Positions 54,755 through 62,316 of a stretch of DNA of 64,000 nt are shown in pieces. Source of the DNA: Chitinophagales bacterium. GTDB lineage: Bacteria > Bacteroidota > Bacteroidia > Chitinophagales > Chitinophagaceae. Every line of letters starts with the position of its first letter. The stretch's first letter is position 1. The notes below the pieces were generated by a model. The model was not told where the DNA came from. It saw nothing but the letters and a program-made list of their open reading frames with translations, and did no database searches. The position numbers and the translations under genes were made by a program. The stretch spans positions 124,001 to 188,000 of the forward strand of contig JAFLBL010000007.1 of the NCBI GenBank assembly GCA_017303855.1. The letters run 5' to 3'.

Positions 54755-54945
54755 CCCGCTGATTAGCGGGGCAGGCTCCCCAGATTATCAAAGAACAGAT
54801 CATTCTTACTCTCGTTACTTACCCACACATAAATATACCCGTTTTTCTGATTATTTCCGGCAGAACCTGTACTGCTTTTCAGGCCATTTAACGTGCTATT
54901 TAGAGTTGTTGTGTTTTTCCCAGAGGCAATTGTAATTGCCGGGAA
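54755..54945 (-). pseudogene. RHS core remnant upstream of the second tip
   Basis: Minus strand reads AITIASGKNTTTLNSTLNGL, then KSSTGSAGNNQKNGYIYVWV and [13 protein letters not shown] in one frame, the normal RHS sequence leading to QVVHNRGP. A 26-base insertion holding the palindrome ccccgct/agcgggg (54754-54771) brings a TAA and a frameshift. The remnant stops about 25 bp before the recombinase ATG. Confidence 0.75.
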
Positions 54946-54969
54946 TTGGTTTTATTTTATATAAAAACC

Positions 54970-56013
54970 ATGAAAGCAACCCATGTTTTACTTTTAACAG
55001 CCTTTGAAAAATTTATCCGGAGGTCTGCATCCGGGTCTCGGAGACTTCCATCAGGAAAAAAGCTGAGCAGCGGCAGTATTATTCAATACAAAGCCGTATA
55101 CCGGCTTTTGCAGGCGTTTGAGCTTGAAACGGGATTACCCGTTTCTGTTACCATGCTTCGCCGTTTTTCATTAGCTCATCTCAGGAAGGAGAAAGTTTAC
55201 TGGAACCGGTTTTTCAACCAGTTCACAGCATTTTTATATAAGCGAAATTGCTTTGATGATTATGTGGCAGGCGTTTGTAAAGTACTCAGAACATTTTTTC
55301 ATTACCTGCAAGTGGAGCAGGGTTTACCGGTCAGCCCGTTTTATCAGCGTTTCCGGGTGCCTGTTTTTCCCCATTATCCTGTTGTTCTTTCCCCGGAGCA
55401 GCTTCGTTATTTAATAACGGATACCGGTTTCCGTTGCACACTTCCTGCACATCTGCAAAGAACATTGGACATTTTTATTATAGGATGTACTACCGGATTA
55501 CGTTACAGTGATCTGATGCAGGTCCGTAAAAACAGCCTGTTGTATCTGGATGATGGTGTTTGGATGGTGGTACATACCCGGAAAACCGGGGTTGAGTTGC
55601 GGTTACCGGTACCGGACTACGCTGTGGCCATTATCAAACGCTGGCAACGTCACACTGGCGTATTTGTACTGCCCCGGTTATCTGCCACTAACCTGAATTT
55701 ACAGATCCGCGAAATTATGTTACGGGCAGGCTGGGATTTCGCTTTCCCGAAAATCCGCCACCGTCACGGGAAGGCTGTTGAGATAAAGCGCAATGATGGG
55801 GGAAGTTACCGCTTTTGCGATCATATATCAATTCACAGTGCGCGGCGGACAGCCATCACCACACTATTATTATTGGGGGTGGAAGAGAATATTGTCAGAC
55901 GTATATCCGGTCATGCTCCAGGATCGCGTGAGTTTTACAGATATGTTGGCCTGGTTCAGGATTATCTGCAACAACAGGTACGGGCTGCTCACCGCAACCT
56001 CATTGCGGTGTAG
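54970..56013 (+). CDS. Tyrosine recombinase/integrase
   Basis: 347 residues from the ATG at 54970 (MKATHVLLLTAFEKFIRR). N-terminal SAM-like DNA-binding domain (about 25-135), then the catalytic domain. Active-site residues are all seen: Arg in TTGLRYSDLMQVR, Lys in VVHTRKTGVELRLP, HxxR in IHSARRTAITTLLLLG, His in ISGHAPGSREFYRYV, and Tyr in the same block. No Arm-type N-terminal domain is clear. It is divergent from the RHS tips and sits exactly where their remnant ends. No phage genes are nearby. It is a candidate for rearranging the cassettes; the link is inference. Confidence 0.92.
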   Translation: MKATHVLLLTAFEKFIRRSASGSRRLPSGKKLSSGSIIQYKAVYRLLQAFELETGLPVSVTMLRRFSLAHLRKEKVYWNRFFNQFTAFLYKRNCFDDYVAGVCKVLRTFFHYLQVEQGLPVSPFYQRFRVPVFPHYPVVLSPEQLRYLITDTGFRCTLPAHLQRTLDIFIIGCTTGLRYSDLMQVRKNSLLYLDDGVWMVVHTRKTGVELRLPVPDYAVAIIKRWQRHTGVFVLPRLSATNLNLQIREIMLRAGWDFAFPKIRHRHGKAVEIKRNDGGSYRFCDHISIHSARRTAITTLLLLGVEENIVRRISGHAPGSREFYRYVGLVQDYLQQQVRAAHRNLIAV

Positions 56014-56317
56014 CTGATTATTCAATTACAACATTATTTTACAGTAAACATTCTTCCCCGGGAAGGTTCCATACGATTGTTTTCTGATTAAACCATGGGA
56101 AAAAAACATTTTTCCGGCGTTTTTTTCCCATTTCCAATATGCTTCACAAGCTTAGGTTTGTGTGCAATAACCGTGTATGGTTGATGGTTAGACCCTCAAA
56201 AAAGAAATATAAGGGTTTCTATAACACCAACCAATAACCCGAAAGTGGTATTTTTTATCTGGGCATTTTAACTCAGCTTCGTTTTTGCAAATCGTATTAG
56301 TAGCCTTATCCATCTAT
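56014..56317 (+). promoter_or_regulatory. Intergenic region with perfect hairpin and a promoter
   Basis: About 300 bp. 56095-56107 and 56119-56131 (atgggaaaaaaac and its exact complement) form a 13-bp inverted repeat with an 11-base loop; either the recombinase terminator or a recombination site. TAGGTTTG at 56153-56160 is an exact -7 element, with TTT about 19 bp upstream, and would drive the RHS operon that begins at 56318. The 5' UTR would be about 150 bp. Confidence 0.6.
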
Positions 56318-57766
56318 ATGCCAAAGTTCATTGCCTTTCTACTCTTTATTCTTCTACTTACGCAGGCAGCATCCTCACAGGACTCTCTATCTTCCGGTAG
56401 CCTGGTTTCCAAAAAATACCTGGATGTCGTTTCTTCAACTTCAGGCAATCTTTCTAAAAAACTGGACAAGCAAGCTGAAAAGACACTGCGTCAGTTCCGC
56501 AAACAGGAAGATAAACTGATAAAGAAATTATCCAAAGTTGATTCGGTGGCGGCGCAAAAGATGATGGCGGAAGCGAAAAGCCGGTACAAGGAACTGGAAG
56601 AACGAATGAAGGGATCCGCGTTAAAGCAATATATACCCCAGGTGGACAGCCTGTCCACTTCGCTGGCTTTTCTGAAAGCCAATCCGCAATATTTAAAAGA
56701 TGCACAGGAACTAAAGGAAAAGCTCACGGAAGCGGCTGGGAAAATGGATGAGTTGAAAGCCCAACTGCATAAAGCCGAAGAGATTAAGGCATTTCTGAAA
56801 GAGCGAAAAGAGTATCTGAAACAGCAGATGAGCAAACTGGGCATGTTCCGTAAGTTGAAGAAGATCAACAAACAGGTCTATTACTATGCACAGCAGGTAA
56901 ATGAATATAAGCAAGCCTTAAAAGACCCCAAAAAGGTGGGCAGGAAGGCGCTGGAGTTATTGGCCAAAAACGGGAAGTTCAGGGAATTCATGCGTAAGAA
57001 CAGTCAGATGGCCAGTTTATTCCGTATGCCCGGTGATCCGGACAATCCCGGAGCCGGAGCCAACCTCGCCGGTCTGCAAACCAGAGCGCAGGTAAACGCA
57101 CTGATTCAACAGCAGATAACGGCAGGTGGCCCCAATGCCCAGGCGCAATTTCAGCAAAACCTGCAGTCCGCGCAGGGGCAGCTTTCACAGTTGAAAGACA
57201 AAGTAATGAACATGGGGGGCGGCAGCAGTGATATGGAGATGCCGGAAGGTTTTAAGCCAAACAATCAGAAAACAAAATCCTTCTTTCAGCGATTGGAAAT
57301 CGGCACTAATATTCAATCTCAGCGATCAAATGGAATATTGCCCGTGCGATCAGATATTGGATTGAGTATCGGTTTCAGATTATCGGAAAAAAAGATAATA
57401 GGTGTGGGTGGATCATGGTCAATGGGCTGGGGACAAAATATTCAAAACATCAGGATCAGTCACCAGGGTGCCGGGGCCAGAAGCTTTCTCGACTGGAAGC
57501 TCAAAGGCGCCTGGTGGATCAGCGGCGGTTTTGAAATGAACTATCGGCCGGGTCTTTCTTCAGTTACGATACCTTCCCCTTCTGGGAGAAGCCGGATGGG
57601 GGCCGCCTGGCAGCAGAGTGGGTTGATCGGGGTGAGCCGGAAAGTGCCGATAAAGACGAAGTTTTTTAAGAATACAAAACTGATGTTGCTCTGGGATTTT
57701 CTGAGTTATGATCAGGTCCCGAGAGGACAAGCGGTGGTGGTAAGAGTTGGTTATAATTTAAAATAA
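56318..57766 (+). CDS. Exported coiled-coil protein with C-terminal barrel-like domain, RHS operon first gene
   Basis: 482 residues from the ATG at 56318, with signal peptide MPKFIAFLLFILLLTQAASS. Residues about 30-230 are a long Lys/Glu-rich coiled coil (LDKQAEKTLRQFRKQEDKLI). A Gln/Ala-rich part follows (QTRAQVNALIQQQITAGGPN), then from about 330 a barrel-like region (IGLSIGFRLSEKKIIGVGGS) ending VVVRVGYNLK. I do not know a named family. It precedes two YD/RHS-type genes by 53 bp, so it may help export or anchor them at the outer membrane. Confidence 0.75.
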   Translation: MPKFIAFLLFILLLTQAASSQDSLSSGSLVSKKYLDVVSSTSGNLSKKLDKQAEKTLRQFRKQEDKLIKKLSKVDSVAAQKMMAEAKSRYKELEERMKGSALKQYIPQVDSLSTSLAFLKANPQYLKDAQELKEKLTEAAGKMDELKAQLHKAEEIKAFLKERKEYLKQQMSKLGMFRKLKKINKQVYYYAQQVNEYKQALKDPKKVGRKALELLAKNGKFREFMRKNSQMASLFRMPGDPDNPGAGANLAGLQTRAQVNALIQQQITAGGPNAQAQFQQNLQSAQGQLSQLKDKVMNMGGGSSDMEMPEGFKPNNQKTKSFFQRLEIGTNIQSQRSNGILPVRSDIGLSIGFRLSEKKIIGVGGSWSMGWGQNIQNIRISHQGAGARSFLDWKLKGAWWISGGFEMNYRPGLSSVTIPSPSGRSRMGAAWQQSGLIGVSRKVPIKTKFFKNTKLMLLWDFLSYDQVPRGQAVVVRVGYNLK

Positions 57767-57819
57767 TAAATCAACGATAAAAATAATTAACTAGTAGTAT
57801 TTGAAAGGAAAAATGAATA

Positions 57820-60800
57820 ATGAGAAATATGAAAAGTATATATGCCAAATTTTGTTTGCTTTTTTTACTGGCGGTAAATTCTAATCAACAAGTAGTGTCA
57901 CAGGGAGTAGCAAACCCTGACAATTTTCAGAAAATGGTGGATATTCTGCCTCCCGCACCCAATGCAGCTGCATTATCTAAATATGGAGGTATAGAAGTAA
58001 GTCAGAATACCGGTGCGCCAAATATTTCAATACCGCTTTTTGAAGTAAAAGGCAAAAATATTAGCGTACCTGTTAGTTTAAATTATTCATCTTCCGGAAT
58101 CAAAGTTGATGAAATTGCTTCCCGCGCGGGCATGGGTTGGGTGATGAAATCCGGCGGTGTTATTACACGTACTGTACGTGGATTTGCTGACGAAACACAT
58201 ACCCGGAAAATCCCCTGGGGAACATTTGGAAATAATTGGGAAACCTATAAATTCATGAAAGATGTAACGGATGCCTGGTTTTACAGTGGATTTGACAGCG
58301 AACCGGATTTATTTACGTTTAATTACCCGGGCGGCGGTGGCAGTTTTGTATTTGATGCCGGCATGAATCCTGTTCAGGAAACATTTAGTAATCAAAAAAT
58401 CTATTTCAATTTTACTGGAACAGATTGGAACTTTAAAATTGTAGACGCGAATGGCACGGAATTTTATTTTGGTGGCAACGGTGCAGTAGAGAGCAATAAG
58501 CGGTTAAGTAATTGTGCAAAGAATTTTGATGGGTATACGGCAACTGCCTGGTATCTGAAGCGTATAAAACATGTATCCGGCGAGGAAATCGTATTTAATT
58601 ATTCTGCAGTTTCTTATACTTATGATTGCGGAATATCTCAATCATCAGTTTTTACATACAGCCAGCCAAGAACAAAAAATCAGCTTACATGTCCTGTGAA
58701 TGTCCAGGGATGTCCTGGTGCACAGGCTCAGGCAACAGCGCAACCAACATGTGTGAATAAAACAATGGTTAACGGTGTTTTACTGCAAAATATTTTATGC
58801 TTAAATACCAGTCAACGTGTCGATTTTTCATACACAGATCGTCAGGATTGTAATGATAAGCTGATAAGCCAGGTAAGTTTGGTAAATACAATGGATAATA
58901 TCACGGTTAGGACATTTAGCCTTAATTTTCAGCATATCACATCCTCTGTTGCATCCCAATACCAGGGCGAAACAGAGACTGGAATAGATAAAGCGCCCTA
59001 TTTAAACACACTAACAGAATCAGCCCCTGGATCCGGTGTCACGGGAAAAATTCATCGCTTCACATATCTTGATCCGGAAAGCAGACCGCGCAGGCTTTCG
59101 TACTCTCAGGATCATTGGGGATACTTTAACGGGCAGCATAATAACAGCTTGTTACCCAGACCTTCCGTTTCTAATTCACAGTTAAATGGATGGTTTCCGT
59201 ATTGCACTGCAAACCGGGAACCAGAAGGTAAATTTGCACAAAAGGGTCTTTTATCGAAAATCACCTACCCTACTGGCGGAGCAGATAGCCTTGTTTATGA
59301 ATCAAATTCGTACGTTAATCCCTATGGTGGTCGCAGACTCCAACATGTTCTGAATTGCAGCGCCACTGGTCTGAATAACACGACACCTAATACGAAAACT
59401 TCCGTAATTTATATTGGTGGAACACAGACGGTCGAGTTAAATATTAATGTATTAAATTCAGATCCGGGCAATTTCTATGACCCGATTCATGATTTTGGGA
59501 GAGTTACCATCACAAATAGTTCCGGAAGCCATTTTGATGAGTTGATAAGCCCCGGTACGTCAGTTACCAGATATATTAATCTGATTGGTTCGGAAACCAA
59601 TACAACAGCATATACTGTTACATTAATCGGGCAAAGGAGTAACACTATTACCGCTCAGATTGAGTTAAAATATTTATCGGGAACAATTACCGAGCCGATT
59701 ACCAATACCATAACGGGTGGGTTGAGGATAAAGTCAGTGCTTACCAGTAATGAAGGAAATGTACCAATTGTAAAGCGGTATTATTACGGCAACTTAAACT
59801 CATTGAATATTTCATCAAGCAATCTGGTACAGTCAATTGATTATGTAAAGAATTATGAAACCCGTAGTGTATGTTTTTGGGATAACAATACTATACCACC
59901 CGGAATTAATTACTGCTCCCGTACTGCCATTACATCAGGCTCCCTAAAAGGGTTATACGATTATAAATCGTCCCCAGTCAGTTATGAATATGTTGTGGAG
60001 AGTATAGGAGAGAATTTTGAAGGAGGAGGCACACAAACAAAATTCAGGGCGATCAGTGATCAGCGTGGGCAGGTGATATTTGGCAATGATATCTTAAATG
60101 CACCGTCAACAGCTTTCAGTAATTATGCCAATGGTAGTCCAACTGAAATATATCAGTTTAAAAAAGATGTGAATGGATCATTTGTACCTGTGAAAAAAAC
60201 GGAATTGACTTACGCTTTGGATAGCCGTGGGTTTAAATCTGTATGGGGGTATACAATCAACAGAAAATTCGAATTAGGCCCATGGCTTATGAATGAAAGT
60301 ACAGATTCGTCATGCAGCAGAGACCCCAATTGCCAGAATTATGGTGTTGTAATGGGCAGATTAGATGACAATATTGAATGCTTTGATATGGTACGTTGGG
60401 AATTCCCTTCTTACTGGATTTATAATGATACAAAAAAGGAGAGCATATATGATCAGAATGGGCAAAATCCGATAGTTACATTAACGACTAACTACTACGA
60501 CGATGCTGAGAATTTACAACTCAGCAGAACAGAAGTAAATAACAGTAAGGACGAGTCAATAAAAACTGAGTATAAGTATCCCGATGATTTTCCCGGTATT
60601 TACGAGGAGATGACAGCTAAAAATATTATAAACCCGATCGTTAGCGTTAAAACATTCAATGGGAGTACCCCTACAAGCGAGCTGAAAAACAATTACTATA
60701 AGGATGTGACTGCCAATGATTATAAGATAAGCAGCATAGTACACTCGTTGGGAACTGATGCAAATAATCAGGCAAATGCCCTTGAGCAGATAGGCACAAT

Positions 60801-61779
60801 TTCAAGATATGACGAAAAGGGAAATATTTGTGAGTTTACCGGTAAAGACGGAATCATCAGCACAGTTATCTGGGGATATAACTATATATATCCGGTTGCT
60901 AAAATATCTGGTGCCGGTTATAATACTGTAGCAGGTTTTTTGCCGGGCGGTGTATCAGCCATTCAAACATTGGATGGCCAGCCGCTCAGGGATGCGTTGA
61001 ATGCAATACGTACTGGCTTGCCGGGTGTACAGGTTTCAACGTATACATATAAGCACCTGATAGGCGTTACGTCCATTACAGATCCGGTAAACAGGACGTC
61101 AAGATTTGAATACGATGGCATGGGCAGGTTGATACATGTATTTGACCCGGATGGCAATGTTGTCAAAAAGAATGAATACACATACACAATTAACTACCTG
61201 ACAAAAATGGGTGTTTTCGTTAATGAACAACAATTAGCGAGTTTTACTTGTCAGAATTGCAACTGGGGCTACCAGGGATCAACAGTACTTTATGAAGTGC
61301 CGGCCGGAGTATACTTTTCTGTTGTTTCGGTGGCAGAAGCCAATCAGCGGGCACTGTCTGATATAAGTGTTAACGGCCAGGCTTATGCAAATAAATATGG
61401 CAATTGCTATACACAAACTGTTTGTACTACTGAAGGCTATAAGAATGTTGGTTGCGGGTGCGAACTGGGTACAAAAATCTGCATCGGGTCAACTCAGAAC
61501 GCGGATGGCACCTGGAATATCCAATATAAATACGGTTGGTCTGATGGGTCATACAGCCAAATATATTCTTCCGTATCACCCGTGTGTACCGGGGAAGGTT
61601 ACAAACAGATTGGGTGTAATTGTGTCAAAGGATTCAAAATCTATACAAGTTCTGTTTTCGTTGCAACACCAAGAGGTAAAATGTGGCAATGCACATATCA
61701 CTATCACTGGCCGGATGGAACCGACAGTCAGGATTATACAGAACTAAGCTACACGTCATGTACACTTTCTATTGAATAA
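57820..61779 (+). CDS. YD/RHS-type shell protein with DUF5977 and Cys-rich C-terminal repeats
   Basis: 1319 residues with signal peptide MRNMKSIYAKFCLLFLLAVN. The N-terminal KYGGIEVSQNTGAPNISIPL, then PVSLNYSSSGIKVDEIASRA, is the typical start of Bacteroidota RHS-like shells. One YD motif is clear near residue 1095 (RTSRFEYDGMGRLIHVFDPD). A DUF5977-like segment lies at about 1140-1200 (VPAGVYFSVVSVAEANQRAL, NGQAYANKYG). Residues 1202-1255 and 1256-1313 are two related Cys-rich units (CTTEGYKNVGCGC, CTGEGYKQIGCNC). It lacks the PxxxxDPxG end of a full RHS core, so it is a partner rather than the toxin carrier. Confidence 0.85.
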   Translation: MRNMKSIYAKFCLLFLLAVNSNQQVVSQGVANPDNFQKMVDILPPAPNAAALSKYGGIEVSQNTGAPNISIPLFEVKGKNISVPVSLNYSSSGIKVDEIASRAGMGWVMKSGGVITRTVRGFADETHTRKIPWGTFGNNWETYKFMKDVTDAWFYSGFDSEPDLFTFNYPGGGGSFVFDAGMNPVQETFSNQKIYFNFTGTDWNFKIVDANGTEFYFGGNGAVESNKRLSNCAKNFDGYTATAWYLKRIKHVSGEEIVFNYSAVSYTYDCGISQSSVFTYSQPRTKNQLTCPVNVQGCPGAQAQATAQPTCVNKTMVNGVLLQNILCLNTSQRVDFSYTDRQDCNDKLISQVSLVNTMDNITVRTFSLNFQHITSSVASQYQGETETGIDKAPYLNTLTESAPGSGVTGKIHRFTYLDPESRPRRLSYSQDHWGYFNGQHNNSLLPRPSVSNSQLNGWFPYCTANREPEGKFAQKGLLSKITYPTGGADSLVYESNSYVNPYGGRRLQHVLNCSATGLNNTTPNTKTSVIYIGGTQTVELNINVLNSDPGNFYDPIHDFGRVTITNSSGSHFDELISPGTSVTRYINLIGSETNTTAYTVTLIGQRSNTITAQIELKYLSGTITEPITNTITGGLRIKSVLTSNEGNVPIVKRYYYGNLNSLNISSSNLVQSIDYVKNYETRSVCFWDNNTIPPGINYCSRTAITSGSLKGLYDYKSSPVSYEYVVESIGENFEGGGTQTKFRAISDQRGQVIFGNDILNAPSTAFSNYANGSPTEIYQFKKDVNGSFVPVKKTELTYALDSRGFKSVWGYTINRKFELGPWLMNESTDSSCSRDPNCQNYGVVMGRLDDNIECFDMVRWEFPSYWIYNDTKKESIYDQNGQNPIVTLTTNYYDDAENLQLSRTEVNNSKDESIKTEYKYPDDFPGIYEEMTAKNIINPIVSVKTFNGSTPTSELKNNYYKDVTANDYKISSIVHSLGTDANNQANALEQIGTISRYDEKGNICEFTGKDGIISTVIWGYNYIYPVAKISGAGYNTVAGFLPGGVSAIQTLDGQPLRDALNAIRTGLPGVQVSTYTYKHLIGVTSITDPVNRTSRFEYDGMGRLIHVFDPDGNVVKKNEYTYTINYLTKMGVFVNEQQLASFTCQNCNWGYQGSTVLYEVPAGVYFSVVSVAEANQRALSDISVNGQAYANKYGNCYTQTVCTTEGYKNVGCGCELGTKICIGSTQNADGTWNIQYKYGWSDGSYSQIYSSVSPVCTGEGYKQIGCNCVKGFKIYTSSVFVATPRGKMWQCTYHYHWPDGTDSQDYTELSYTSCTLSIE

Positions 61780-61790
61780 AACATAAAACC

Positions 61791-62294
61791 ATGAACACAG
61801 TTTTTGCAATACTTCTATATATCTTAAGCCTGTATGATGTGTCATATATAAATAATGCGGGTCAAAATAGGAGTTTTAGTCAGTTCGCAGGGAAAAAAAT
61901 ATTGATCGTGAATATTGCCACGGCTTCAGAAAAAACAGGCCAGCTGTCACAGCTAAAACAGTTGCAGCAACAATTTTCTGATAGCCTGGTTGTATTAGCG
62001 TTTCCGAGTAATAGTTTTGGAAATGAGCCATTGGGCAACGAAGAAATTCTGGCCTATTGCACACAACAGTATGCTATAAACTTCCCCTTAGCTGCTAAGG
62101 GGAATGTAACAGGCCCCGATAAAACAACTCTTTTCGCGTGGCTGGCGGATATCACCATGAATGGAACTATGAATGCTCCTGTCAGAGGTGATTTTTGTAA
62201 GTTTTTAATTGACAAAGACGGAACACTGATCGGATGTTTTTCACCTTCAGTTGAACCGATGGATCAGAAGATTATATCCGCTATTACACAATAA
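61791..62294 (+). CDS. Glutathione-peroxidase-like protein without catalytic residues
   Basis: 167 residues, 11 bp after the shell gene. It aligns by eye to GPx along its length: ILIVNIATASEKTGQLSQL (normally NVASKCGxT), LVVLAFPSNSFGNEPLGNEE (normally FPCNQFG) and GDFCKFLIDKDG (normally WNFxKFL). So Cys/Sec, Gln, Trp and Asn of the tetrad are all replaced. Peroxidase activity is therefore unlikely. A short hydrophobic N-terminus (MNTVFAILLYILSLYDVSYI) may be a signal. It sits inside the RHS operon, suggesting a binding or maturation role there. Confidence 0.78.
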   Translation: MNTVFAILLYILSLYDVSYINNAGQNRSFSQFAGKKILIVNIATASEKTGQLSQLKQLQQQFSDSLVVLAFPSNSFGNEPLGNEEILAYCTQQYAINFPLAAKGNVTGPDKTTLFAWLADITMNGTMNAPVRGDFCKFLIDKDGTLIGCFSPSVEPMDQKIISAITQ

Positions 62295-62316
62295 CAACAA
62301 GATTTAATTCATATTT

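Noticed and set aside
54970..56013. Prophage or integrative element around the tyrosine recombinase
   Set aside because: No phage structural, replication, relaxase or tRNA att genes nearby; only RHS-related sequence on both sides.
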